Origin: CADEFX01 sp050260355
GTDB lineage: Bacteria > Pseudomonadota > Alphaproteobacteria > Rhizobiales > Hyphomicrobiaceae
Reading direction: 5' to 3'
DNA: 64,000 nt
NCBI GenBank assembly: GCA_050260355.1
Contig: JBLNBZ010000114.1
Span: forward strand, 1 to 64,000
Position numbers and translations under genes: made by a program. Every line of letters begins with the position of its first letter. Position 1 is the first letter of the stretch. This document shows positions 52,644-60,563 of the stretch, piece after piece. The notes beneath the pieces are model-generated. The model was not told the origin of the DNA, ran no database searches, and worked only from the letters and a program-made list of their open reading frames with translations.

Positions 52644-53147
52644 ATGCCGGACGTGACGGCGATGAGCAGGCGGGAAGCAATGGCGCTCGTAACGGCAGTC
52701 GTCGGCGCCGTGGCGTGGCCGGGCATAATGGCTGCGGCCGTCATGGGCAGGCCGGGTGGCGATAGCGGCGCGACGGCGAGTGCGTGCCTGAGCCCGCAGT
52801 TCGAGAGCATGCGGCAGACGATGGGGAAACACCTCGCGGCGTGGCAGCTGGCGCAAGCACGGCTCGGCGAGGTGAAGGCAGGTTACGTCGCGCGCTATGT
52901 CAGAGAGAAGCGCCGCATGGGCTGGTACTTCAATCGGCCCGAGGTCGTGGCGGAGCAGGAAGCACGCATCCGGGCTGTAGCGGCGGTCGAGCGCGTGTTC
53001 CGCGCGAAGGCGGCGACCCTTGCCGACATCGCGCTGCAGTGGCAGGCGATCCGCGTCTATGAGACCGAGCTCGGCGACGACATTGGGCTCGCGCGACGAC
53101 ACTTCGGCGCGGCGATCGCGTCCCGCGAAAGGGAGATCGTCGCATGA
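52644..53147 (+). CDS. exported helical protein with Tat-like signal
   Basis: 167-residue protein. The N-terminus has a twin-arginine-like motif (SRREAM) followed by a hydrophobic stretch (ALVTAVVGAVAWPGIMAAAV). The mature part is mostly helical and rich in Arg/Ala (RYVREKRRMGWYFNRPE, AAVERVFRAKAATL). No family recognised. ATG 52644 follows AGAGGAGCGAGA. Its stop overlaps the next small gene by 4 nt. Confidence 0.62.
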   Translation: MPDVTAMSRREAMALVTAVVGAVAWPGIMAAAVMGRPGGDSGATASACLSPQFESMRQTMGKHLAAWQLAQARLGEVKAGYVARYVREKRRMGWYFNRPEVVAEQEARIRAVAAVERVFRAKAATLADIALQWQAIRVYETELGDDIGLARRHFGAAIASREREIVA

Positions 53148-53290
53148 GGGCGTACTCCAGGACGACAGCATTGGCGGGCCTGGCTGGGCTCTTGCTGGGG
53201 ATCGCGGTGCTTGCGTTCGCGGCTCACCTGCGCGCAGATCTCTTCCTGCCGCGGACGAACTGGTCCCCGGCATTAGGCATGGAACGCTAG
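53144..53290 (+). CDS. 48-residue single-span membrane protein
   Basis: Read directly from sequence: MRAYSRTTALAGLAGLLLG, then a hydrophobic helix continuing IAVLAFAAHL, ending PALGMER. It is coupled to the exported protein by an ATGA overlap, and the two probably act together at the membrane. Function unknown. Confidence 0.6.
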   Translation: MRAYSRTTALAGLAGLLLGIAVLAFAAHLRADLFLPRTNWSPALGMER

Positions 53291-53364
53291 CGGGCAAATG
53301 CGAGGGGGACGAGGGGACAAGAAATCCATTGAACGGATGAGTCGGGCTCCGTTACGATTCTGGA

Positions 53365-53598
53365 ATGGAGACCGGCATCTACCTCGAACGCACTGACCGC
53401 GCAAAGAACATGGCCCGTTATTATCGGCTGACCATTGTCGAGACGTTGTTCGGGGATTGGGCGATGGTGCGCGAATGGGGCCGCATCGGACGACAGGGTC
53501 AGTCCCGCGAGCACTGGTGCACGACGAAGGACGACGCGGCGGCCCTGCTGAGGGCGCACCACCTGGAGCGCTTGAAGCGCGGATACCGGGAGGCCTGA
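53365..53598 (+). CDS. WGR-domain protein
   Basis: 77 residues that are essentially one WGR domain: RYYRLTIVETLFGDWAMVRE, the WGRIG core and GQSREHW. WGR domains bind nucleic acid in PARPs and in bacterial MolR-like proteins. Short free-standing ones are common on rhizobial plasmids. Its stop overlaps the start of the next gene by one base (TGATG). Confidence 0.87.
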   Translation: METGIYLERTDRAKNMARYYRLTIVETLFGDWAMVREWGRIGRQGQSREHWCTTKDDAAALLRAHHLERLKRGYREA

Positions 53599-53942
53599 TG
53601 AGGCGGGCGTGGGAAGCACCCGATGACAGGGACGATGTCTGGGTTTCCGTCAGGCTGCGCCTGCGTCACGCGCAACCTGACTTCGCAGCGATGCTTGCTG
53701 AGGCACAGCCCTATGCCCCCGAGCTGAGAGTGATCCGGGTCATCGAGTCCGAGCGGAGGTATTGCGAGAACACCGGCCGTGGGTACTCGGATGTGACGCT
53801 CCTGGTGCCGGAAGGCTACGTGGTGTTCTGGCGCGTGCACGGGGCATTGCGAAACCTGACGCTCGAACAGATGGCGGCGCGGTGGACGATGGAGCGCGCC
53901 ACCGCAGAGCTTTGGCGACGCGACAAGCTCATTCCGTTCTAG
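53598..53942 (+). CDS. hypothetical protein coupled to the WGR gene
   Basis: 114-residue soluble protein (VWVSVRLRLRHAQPDFAAML; SERRYCENTGRGYSDVTLLV; ending LWRRDKLIPF). No recognised domain. Start 53598 is set by the one-base overlap with the WGR stop. It may partner the WGR protein. Confidence 0.65.
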   Translation: MRRAWEAPDDRDDVWVSVRLRLRHAQPDFAAMLAEAQPYAPELRVIRVIESERRYCENTGRGYSDVTLLVPEGYVVFWRVHGALRNLTLEQMAARWTMERATAELWRRDKLIPF

Positions 53943-53985
53943 CATGCGTTTGGTCGGGGCTTGGCCGCCCCGACCACACGCAGCT

Positions 53986-54351
53986 TCACCACCAGGAATC
54001 GTAATAGACGGTGAGACCGGCGGCGATGGCCTCGCGCGCTTTGGCGATGAAGGCCAGATCATCCTGCGTCTCGGAGCCATCGGACTCACCGAAGAAGAAG
54101 CCTTTTGTGTCCGGCAGGCTGCGTGCGTGGATGGCGGCTTCCAGGCGGTCGAGATCCTCAACCGTCAGGACCACGGGCACGCAGTTGAAGCTCTCGGCCG
54201 CGCCGCCTTTGTCGTAATAGAGATCCCGCATCCAGCCGTGCAGGTTCGGATGCTTGCGCCAGTAGTAGAGCTCGCGCGCCTCCTCGACCTTGAAGTCGAC
54301 TGGGCTGGCGGGCTTTTCCTTCGTTGCGAATGCGTACATGTCGAGACCCAT
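53986..54351 (-). CDS. conserved hypothetical protein of plasmid/ICE cargo
   Basis: 121-residue acidic protein: MGLDMYAFATKEKPASPVDF, then YYWRKHPNLHGWMRDLYYD, FNCVPVVLTVEDLDRLEAAI and the ending GLTVYYDSWW. Close relatives are common in alphaproteobacterial mobile DNA, sometimes mislabelled phosphoglycerate kinase; the function is unknown. ATG 54351 is the family start, although the frame opens to 54621. It is preceded by structured leader C. Confidence 0.75.
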   Translation of the reverse strand: MGLDMYAFATKEKPASPVDFKVEEARELYYWRKHPNLHGWMRDLYYDKGGAAESFNCVPVVLTVEDLDRLEAAIHARSLPDTKGFFFGESDGSETQDDLAFIAKAREAIAAGLTVYYDSWW

Positions 54352-54500
54352 GGGTATGCTCCTTTCGTCGTTGCGCGTCCCTTGAGGACGCAGCGTCGAA
54401 AGGCAGCGGGCATGAGCCGCGGCCGTCATGGGCAACACGGGCCCGAAAGGGCCGGCGCGGGCAGCCCATTGACGGCAAGGGGCCCGATGCGACAAGCGCG
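54352..54500 (-). promoter_or_regulatory. structured leader C
   Basis: Untranslated GC-rich stretch ahead of the 54351 gene. Hairpins are GCGTCC-CTTGA-GGACGC (54375-54391) and GGCCC-GAAA-GGGCC (about 54440-54453, a GNRA loop when read on the + strand), then CGGGCAGCCCATTGAC (about 54458-54473). The first hairpin and the last block match leader D in order, with paired base changes. The remainder to 54642 holds no gene. Confidence 0.4.
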
Positions 54501-54642
54501 GCAGGGTACGAGGGGCGCGCGGCGACAGGAGGAGAACCGGGCGCAGACAACCGCGCATGATGGGAGAAGCCGACTTGGGCCGGCTGGGGAAGGGATGGTC
54601 GATGATCTTGGACGCCGTCACAGCGCGGGGCTAAGTGCAGTC

Positions 54643-54939
54643 TCAGGCACAATTGCCCGTCTTGTCGGGCTCGAACCGGATTCTGAGGCGGGTGCCCGTG
54701 GCGCGGGCAAAGCGCTTGAGCGTCGAGCCGGATGGGATCGTGCGCCCGCTTTCCATGCGTGCGATCGCACTTTGCGACGTCTTCATCCGTTCGGCCAGCT
54801 GCTCTTGCGTGAGCCCTGCGCGCGCACGCGCCTCGATCATGGCGGAGGCCAGGGCGTACTGCTCTTCGAGCGCCCGGTATTCACGCAGGTATTCCGGGTC
54901 CCGCAGCCACGTCTTGTGAAGATCCCTCATCCTGGTCAT
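54643..54939 (-). CDS. XRE-family (HigA-like) DNA-binding protein
   Basis: 98-residue protein with a helix-turn-helix near the C-terminus: ARAGLTQEQLAERMKTSQSA, then IARMESGRTIPSGSTLKRFA. The form resembles HigA-type antitoxins encoded after a RelE-like toxin. ATG 54939 is taken; 54930 is also possible. It lies 34 bases downstream of another antitoxin-like gene, so two regulators follow one broken toxin. Confidence 0.82.
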   Translation of the reverse strand: MTRMRDLHKTWLRDPEYLREYRALEEQYALASAMIEARARAGLTQEQLAERMKTSQSAIARMESGRTIPSGSTLKRFARATGTRLRIRFEPDKTGNCA

Positions 54940-54973
54940 CGCACGTCCTTGGCCTGAATGGTGAGCCGTCCCG

Positions 54974-55291
54974 TCATCGCGACGGGCGAACGCGCAGATT
55001 GACGCCGGAAGCTCTCTGCAGTCGGTGAATGACCGAGAAGAGATTGCGGGCATTGGGATTGCCACGCGGCCCCATCATGCGCATGAGGCTCTTGGCCGGA
55101 GTGCCCGTCTGCTCGGCCAGCTTCTCGAATCCGATCGTTGCATTGATATAGTCGCGCAGAATGGCCTTGCCGGTGTCGACGTCTCCGGCCAGCAGGGCAT
55201 CGATACCTTCGGTCAGAAGAGCCTTGCGGAACGCGGGATCACGTTCGACACGGGCCTTGACGGTGTCCTTGAATGAGCGGGTGAGGGGCAT
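54974..55291 (-). CDS. addiction-module antidote (HigA-like)
   Basis: 105-residue protein: TRSFKDTVKARVERDPAFRK, LRDYINATIGFEKLAEQTGT and the helix-turn-helix-like PAKSLMRMMGPRGNPNARN. This is the antidote type usually encoded just after PF05973-family toxins. ATG 55291 is one base after the toxin stop codon. It appears intact although its toxin is frameshifted. Confidence 0.83.
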   Translation of the reverse strand: MPLTRSFKDTVKARVERDPAFRKALLTEGIDALLAGDVDTGKAILRDYINATIGFEKLAEQTGTPAKSLMRMMGPRGNPNARNLFSVIHRLQRASGVNLRVRPSR

Positions 55292-55292
55292 G

Positions 55293-55611
55293 TCACGCAC
55301 CACCTTTCTTGCGGCGTTTGTAGGTCTTCCAGAGCGATTGAGCGTCGGCGATGTCGCGTTGTTGCTTCTTCTTCGTGCCGCCGCCCAAGAGGATGACGAT
55401 CTCGGGACCGTCCTTGCACGCGATACCCCGGTCCGAAGTCGATCCTGAGCTCGAAGACGCCGGAGCCGACGCCTTTGACGCTCGAGGTGTTGCCTTGCTC
55501 AAGACGCATCAGCGCGGTCGTGACCTTCGCGGCAGCCGGCGCATCGAGGTCGTCGAACCAGTCGGTAAAGGCGCTCGCACCGTCCTCGGTCTGATACTCC
55601 CGGATTACCAT
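55293..55611 (-). pseudogene. RelE/HigB-type toxin, frameshifted
   Basis: The N-terminal half reads MVIREYQTEDGASAFTDWFD to FELRIDFGPGYRV in one frame. The C-terminal half, KDGPEIVILLGGGTKKKQQ then RDIADAQSLWKTYKRRKKGG, continues in another. Family members have three residues (about YFG) between GYRV and KDG; here a single base remains, so about 8 bases are deleted near 55416-55417. Toxin is therefore probably inactive. Order toxin-antitoxin and the operator upstream are preserved. Confidence 0.8.
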
Positions 55612-55616
55612 GATCG

Positions 55617-55640
55617 AATGGTATCATAAACGTTACCATT
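55617..55640. promoter_or_regulatory. toxin-antitoxin operator
   Basis: Perfect 7-base inverted repeat AATGGTA-N10-TACCATT just upstream of the toxin start at 55611, in a locally AT-rich stretch. Position and size fit the autoregulatory site of a HigBA-type module, bound by the antidote encoded at 54974-55291. Its conservation suggests the antidote still regulates the locus. Confidence 0.6.
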
Positions 55641-55708
55641 TATGCAAGCGCCTGCGAGCGGGCTGGATGATCGGGGGAAGCCATGGAGGAGCCCATCTGA
55701 AAAGCCCG

Positions 55709-56617
55709 CTACGGCGAGGCCTGAAGGGCCTTGAGGTAAGCCACCGCCTCAGATGCCCGGGCGGCGGCGGTGAAGATGGCGCGGCTGTCGGACGTCATGA
55801 GCGTGAGCCATTGCGCGAGATACTGCGCATGATCGGGGCGCGGTGTGCCTTCAGTGATGCCGAGCTCGGCGCACAGAAACGCTGAGCCGATCTCGGCGAC
55901 GAGCTCTTCGGCCGCATAGGCGGCATCGCCAAAGCGTTTGCCGAACGCCCGGTTGAGACGGTGCTCCGCGCCCGACCAGTGAATGCACTCGTGTCCGAGT
56001 ACGGCGAAATACGCTTCGGAGCGCGTCATCGTGTCGGTGCCGCAGAAGAGGCCTTCGTCGGGCATGTGGATGGTGTCAGTCGAGGGACGATAGAAGGCGC
56101 GCTCGCCGCCATGCGCGACGCGAGCGCCGGTCGAGGCAAAGAAGCGGTCGGCCTCGAGAATGCGCTCAATGGGGCCAAGCGGCTGCGGCGCATCGGGCAG
56201 CGCGAAGCCATCGACCTGGGCGGCATTGAAGACGTAGGACGCACGGGCAACGCGACGCTTTCCGTCGTCGGAATCGTCCTCAGGATTAGGCTCGGTCTCA
56301 TACTCCTTGTAGAAGACGACGAGCGTGGCCTTTTCGCCCTTGCGGACTTGCGCGCCAAGCTCGGCCCACTGGCGATAGGTGGCCCAAATGGGCGCAGCGA
56401 AGCCCTGGCACTCGGCGGACACCCAGAGGCTCACGACATTGATGCCGTTGTAGAGCTTCCGGGTCAGCGCATTCTCCGGCATGAAGAGCGGAGCGGCCGA
56501 CCGGCGCCACGGCAGTTGCGGGCGACCGGGATCGGCCTCGATGGCGGCGATGAGGCGCGCGGTGATTTCGGCGTGGATGTCGCGGCGTGCGGCTTGCGGC
56601 CTGGATGATGCGGGCAT
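55709..56617 (-). CDS. ardC: ArdC-family antirestriction protein
   Basis: 302-residue ArdC. The N-terminal ssDNA-binding domain spans about residues 10-130 (PWRRSAAPLF, YNGINVVSLWVSAECQGF, VRKGEKATLVVFYKE). The C-terminal zincin-like domain carries HECIH (209-213) in AVLGHECIHWSGAEHR and the downstream Glu in EELVAEIG. Such proteins ride on conjugative elements and protect the incoming single strand from host nucleases or restriction. GAAGGAG lies 7 bases before ATG 56617. Structured leader A precedes it. Confidence 0.92.
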   Translation of the reverse strand: MPASSRPQAARRDIHAEITARLIAAIEADPGRPQLPWRRSAAPLFMPENALTRKLYNGINVVSLWVSAECQGFAAPIWATYRQWAELGAQVRKGEKATLVVFYKEYETEPNPEDDSDDGKRRVARASYVFNAAQVDGFALPDAPQPLGPIERILEADRFFASTGARVAHGGERAFYRPSTDTIHMPDEGLFCGTDTMTRSEAYFAVLGHECIHWSGAEHRLNRAFGKRFGDAAYAAEELVAEIGSAFLCAELGITEGTPRPDHAQYLAQWLTLMTSDSRAIFTAAARASEAVAYLKALQASP

Positions 56618-56622
56618 GTCGG

Positions 56623-56829
56623 TCTCCTTCGTCGTGACGAGACCCGCCCAGATGGCGGTCTCGATGCCGGACGAAGGCGACGGGGTCAGGCGGGCGCGGA
56701 ACCGAGCCCTGCTTGCATGAAGGGTGGGCGAGGCGGCCCGGGCACAGCCCGAGGCCGAGGGCGCAAGCCCTTGCAGCGACCGCGCACCGGCGCACGGTCG
56801 GCATGATGAGAGACCGCCCGGCGGGCCGG
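56623..56829 (-). promoter_or_regulatory. structured leader A (duplicate of leader B)
   Basis: About 207 bases directly before the ardC RBS, nearly identical to 59912-60119. Paired elements include GACCG...CGGTC around CGCACCGGCGCA, AGGGC-GCAA-GCCCT at 56757-56770, and CGGGC-ACA-GCCCG near 56739-56751. The last differs in leader B (CGGC-GGA-GCCG) while staying paired, which argues for RNA structure. On the + strand the GCAA loop is a GNRA tetraloop, so an RNA antisense to the leader is also possible. 56830-56931 shows nothing more. Confidence 0.55.
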
Positions 56830-56931
56830 AGAGGTGACGCGGGAAACGACGACGACCCGCACAGACCCGCCGTGGCAGGACGGCGGCCGGCCCCACGAAT
56901 CGGGCATAATCGGCGCTGAAAGGATCAGTGC

Positions 56932-57993
56932 ATGAGCGAGGACGGCAAAGGCGAAGGCGAGGTCATCATCTACCGCACCGACGACGGGGCGGATGAGCTG
57001 CAGTTGCGCCTCGTTGATGGGACTGTCTGGCTGACGCAGGCCGAGATCGCAACGCTATTTGAGACCACGTCACAGAACATCACCCAGCATATTCGGGGCG
57101 TCTACGACGAGGGAGAGCTGACCGAGGAAGGAACTTGTAAGCAATTCTTACAGGTTCGTCAGGAGGGAAAGCGGCAGGTCCGAAGGACCGTAAGGCTCTA
57201 CAATCTCAAGATGATACTGGCGGTTGGCTACCGGGTGCGAAGCCCGCGCGGCGCCCAGTTCCGGCGATGGGCCACCGAGACGCTGAATGAGTACCTGGTG
57301 AAGGGCTTCGTCATGAACGACGAGCGCCTGAAGGACCCGGCCTGGGATTACTTCGATGAGCTGCTCGAGCGCATCCGCGACATACGGGCCTCGGAGAAGC
57401 GCTTTTACCAGAAGGTGCGCGACCTGTTCGCTCAGACGAGCAGCGATTATGACAAGACGAGCAAAACCGCGCAGACGTTCTTCGCCACCATCCAGAACAA
57501 GCTCGTTTTTGCCGTGACCGGAATGACGGCGCCGGAGCTCATCCTTGCGCGCGCGGATGCGAACAAGTCCAACATGGCTCTGACAAGCTGGAAGGGCGAT
57601 CGGGTGCGCAAGGGCGATGTCACCATCTCGAAGAACTACCTGACGGCCGACGAGGTCGATACGCTCAATCGCCTCGTCACCGGATTCCTGGAATTCGCGG
57701 AGCTTCGCGCCAAGAACCGTCAGGTGACGACCATGAACGACTGGGTTGCCCAGACGGACCGTTTCGTGGCGTTCAACGAGCGGGCGGTCCTGCAGGGCGC
57801 GGGAAGCGTTTCGCATACGCGCATGGAACAGGTCGTGCACGAGCGCTACGACGAGTTCGACCGTCAGCGCCGGAAGGCTGAGGCCGAGGCAGCCGAGCGT
57901 GAGGCCTTGGCCGAGCTCGAACGCATCGAGGATGAGGCACGGCGTCTGCCGCGGCCGGTCAACAAGACGCGACGGCGCATCGCCAGGAAGTGA
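56932..57993 (+). CDS. rhuM: RhuM-family protein
   Basis: 353-residue protein of the RhuM family (named from a Salmonella pathogenicity-island gene). The N-terminal winged region has WLTQAEIATLFETTSQNITQ, the middle has YNLKMILAVGYRVRSPRGAQFRRWA, and the C-terminal part is helical with a Glu/Arg-rich coiled end. RhuM proteins are frequent in defence islands and prophages, and some are predicted Fic/Doc or toxin partners; no activity is established. It is divergent from ardC and convergent with the ParB-like gene. Confidence 0.9.
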   Translation: MSEDGKGEGEVIIYRTDDGADELQLRLVDGTVWLTQAEIATLFETTSQNITQHIRGVYDEGELTEEGTCKQFLQVRQEGKRQVRRTVRLYNLKMILAVGYRVRSPRGAQFRRWATETLNEYLVKGFVMNDERLKDPAWDYFDELLERIRDIRASEKRFYQKVRDLFAQTSSDYDKTSKTAQTFFATIQNKLVFAVTGMTAPELILARADANKSNMALTSWKGDRVRKGDVTISKNYLTADEVDTLNRLVTGFLEFAELRAKNRQVTTMNDWVAQTDRFVAFNERAVLQGAGSVSHTRMEQVVHERYDEFDRQRRKAEAEAAEREALAELERIEDEARRLPRPVNKTRRRIARK

Positions 57994-58036
57994 CGATAAA
58001 TAAGCCGGCTGCGGAATGACCGCAGCCGGCGGCCGC

Positions 58037-59905
58037 TCACTCGGCGGCTAAGGCGTCGGTCGCGTCATTGGCGGGCGTATGGTCATTGATCGCGATGCGC
58101 ATAGGCCCGGGCAGCCAGGCCGTGCCTGCCAGCAGTTGCTCGGCACGTACGGCAAGCTCGGACTTCTTGAGCTTTTCGAGTGCAGGTGCATGCGACCCAT
58201 GTGCCTCATCAATGGCCTGGATAATCTGCGCGCGGCTCACGCGGGCGAAGTAGTTCTCAGCCGTAGGCTTGAACCAGCTACCCATGTCGAGCTGCAATGC
58301 CCGAGCGAGGGCCTGCGCGTGCGAAAGGCGAGAGGAGTCAGACCGATCCAATTTGCGCTGTACGGCATCGACGCTCGTCGCCGCAATGACCGCTAGAAGA
58401 TCAAGCAGCTCCTCGCGGGAACGGGCAAGGAGCCAGTCCCAGAGGTCGTCCGGATTGCCGGGCAGATGGTCGCCGATGCGCTCGCGCTCCTGCTCGATCG
58501 CCGATAGGCCCTTGCAGCCCTCGGGCTTGGCGATGGCGCTGCTCAAATGCGCGCTGCGTGCGCTGAGCTTGAGGCAGCTCTCCGACATGTGGCCGCGGTA
58601 GAAGGCATCAAGGACCAGGGCATGCACGACGGCCGCGAGCGCAATATCGGGCTGGGCCATCAGCTCGGCACCGATCGCGGCGGATTTCTCGGCCGTCAGC
58701 TCTTCCACAAGCCGCGGCGAGAGGCCGCCACCGTGGGTCTCGGTCTCATCGACGTTTTCGTCCTGCACCTCGGGCTGGGTCTTTGACGCCTTCGGCAGGT
58801 CGATCTTGCGGACGAGACCGCGCTCGACGCGCACGTCGCCGTCATAACCGAGCGTCACGAGCACGCCCGCCACGGCGAGCGCGTCGGCGGACCAGACCTC
58901 GGTCTTGGCGGTGAGGGCGTCCATGCGGGCCTCGATCTCGGCGAGACGCTCGGCATTATCGTCATCGCTGTCGACGAGGCTGTCATACTCCTGCGAGAGG
59001 GCATCGAGCTCGGCCTGTTCGTCATCCGGCAGGTCGACGTGGTCGGGAAACCGGCGTGAGAAGTCCGAGAGGGCACCGTAGGCGATCTCGGGTACGGTCT
59101 CGACCCAGTGCCAGCCTTCGGCGGCAACCTCGGCCGCGACGGCTTTGAGCTTCTCGGCCACGAGACGGTCGAGGAGCGCGACGTCGACGATGTAGCCCGT
59201 ATCGCTTTCGCTGAAGAGGTCCTGACGGATGACGCCGCCCGCTTCACGATAAGCGTCGATGCCGACGAAGCGCACGCGCTTGTCGGAGGTCTCGACCTCA
59301 TGCTCGGTCAGCGCGCGACGGATGATGTGAGGCTGCCGGTTCCATGAGCTGAGCGATTGCAGCACACGCTCCTGCGCCTCCTGGTCGTCGGTGATGGCAA
59401 AGGCTTGCGCCTCTTCGAGGTCGATATCGCCGTTGCGATAGGCCTCGAGGATGACCGGAGAGAGCCGTCCGAGCTTCATGCGCCTGGTAACGGTAACCTC
59501 CGTCACGCCGAAGCGGGCGGCGACATCGGCAATACTGGCGCCGTCGTCGATAAGGGAGCGGAACGCCTCGAACTGATCGGCGGGATGCATCGGCGCGCGA
59601 ACGACATTCTCAGCAAGGCTAAGCTCGGTCGCATCGATGGTGTCGGTGGCCAGAATGCACGCCACAGGGTAGTCCTTGGCGATGGTGCCATTCTTCGCAA
59701 GGGCCTGAAGCGCGAGGTATCGCCGCTGCCCGGCGACGACCTGATACTTGCCGCGCTTGCCTTCGCGGACGACAAGGGATTGCAGCAGACCATGGGCGGC
59801 GATCGAGGCGGCGAGCTCGTCGATGCCGTCATGGACGCCGGTGCGGCGGACGTTGCCGGACCACGGCGCGAGCTTGCTGAGCGGGACGGTGATGGTGTCG
59901 GTCAT
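58037..59905 (-). CDS. large ParB/RepB-like protein without ParA
   Basis: 622-residue protein. The ParB N-terminal domain has the box AGQRRYLAL (58-66) and SLAENVVRAPMHPADQFEAF (96-115). The helix-turn-helix is SIADVAARFGVTEVTVTRRM (124-143). A long C-terminal region (about 200-622) is acidic and helical, far larger than in chromosomal ParB. No parA or rep gene is nearby, so this is the orphan type common on rhizobial elements, thought to act in regulation or nuclease-like functions more than in segregation. ATG 59905 follows GAAGGAGACTTCTC. Confidence 0.88.
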   Translation of the reverse strand: MTDTITVPLSKLAPWSGNVRRTGVHDGIDELAASIAAHGLLQSLVVREGKRGKYQVVAGQRRYLALQALAKNGTIAKDYPVACILATDTIDATELSLAENVVRAPMHPADQFEAFRSLIDDGASIADVAARFGVTEVTVTRRMKLGRLSPVILEAYRNGDIDLEEAQAFAITDDQEAQERVLQSLSSWNRQPHIIRRALTEHEVETSDKRVRFVGIDAYREAGGVIRQDLFSESDTGYIVDVALLDRLVAEKLKAVAAEVAAEGWHWVETVPEIAYGALSDFSRRFPDHVDLPDDEQAELDALSQEYDSLVDSDDDNAERLAEIEARMDALTAKTEVWSADALAVAGVLVTLGYDGDVRVERGLVRKIDLPKASKTQPEVQDENVDETETHGGGLSPRLVEELTAEKSAAIGAELMAQPDIALAAVVHALVLDAFYRGHMSESCLKLSARSAHLSSAIAKPEGCKGLSAIEQERERIGDHLPGNPDDLWDWLLARSREELLDLLAVIAATSVDAVQRKLDRSDSSRLSHAQALARALQLDMGSWFKPTAENYFARVSRAQIIQAIDEAHGSHAPALEKLKKSELAVRAEQLLAGTAWLPGPMRIAINDHTPANDATDALAAE

Positions 59906-59911
59906 GAGAAG

Positions 59912-60119
59912 TCTCCTTCGTTGACCGAGCCCGCCGGGATTGGCGGTCTCGATGCCGGACGAAGGCGACGGGGCCTTAGCGGGCGCGGAACCGAGCCCCG
60001 CACTGTTCCAGGAAGGGGCGAGGCGGCCGGCGGAGCCGTAAGCCGAGGGCGAGAAGCCCTTGCAGCGACCGCGCACCGGCGCACGGTCGGCATGTTGAGA
60101 GACCGCTTGGCGGGCCTGG
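59912..60119 (-). promoter_or_regulatory. structured leader B (duplicate of leader A)
   Basis: About 208 bases just before the ParB-like gene, matching leader A along its whole length. Identity is highest in GATGCCGGACGAAGGCGACG and in CCCTTGCAGCGACCGCGCAC and its continuation. Differences cluster in loops or as paired changes: AGGGC-GAGAA-GCCCT against the GCAA loop of A, and CGGC-GGA-GCCG against CGGGC-ACA-GCCCG. Similarity fades right after 60119 and starts again nowhere else in the window. Confidence 0.55.
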
Positions 60120-60371
60120 TCCGTGGAGACGAATGGCAACGTAGCGTTGGCACCATCCCGGCAAAGAGGAGCGAAGGCCGAGGACGGCGCCGCTGGCACT
60201 AGGGGTTGGCTAGGATGCGTCGCAGCCGGTGGGGAGGTGAACTGCCGCGGCGCGGCCTGAGTACAGGTGCGCTTCAGGGAGGGCGTGCTTCGAGTCTTTC
60301 GCCCAATTATATCGGACGCACCCGTGGATGCGGTCGATAATAATTGCATGTCCAATCAATAAGTTCGATGC

Positions 60372-60395
60372 GGATATCGACCAGGATATCGACCA
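60372..60395. repeat. tandem GGATATCGACCA repeat upstream of leader B
   Basis: Two exact, adjacent 12-base copies (60372-60383 and 60384-60395), with a further CGATATC at about 60423. They lie upstream of the ParB-like gene and share GGATATCGA with the repeat before mobC. A ParB/KorB-type or other element regulator could bind both. The rest of 60120-60563 contains no gene. Confidence 0.5.
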
Positions 60396-60563
60396 CGGCT
60401 GCCGGATAGGACGTGTCTTGTCCGATATCTAATATGCGTTTGAAGCCACGGACCACGTGAGCAATGTTATGTAATCACCGCGGCTATTAAGGCCTTGTTC
60501 CCGCATAAAAATCTGCGGAGTGATAATATAGATTGCGGGAAATCATGGGGACGGTTGGCGATC

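Noticed and set aside
52410..53297. 295-codon minus-strand frame
   Set aside because: It covers leader D and the antisense of the exported protein gene; the sequence is Pro/Arg/Ser-rich with no domain and no RBS.
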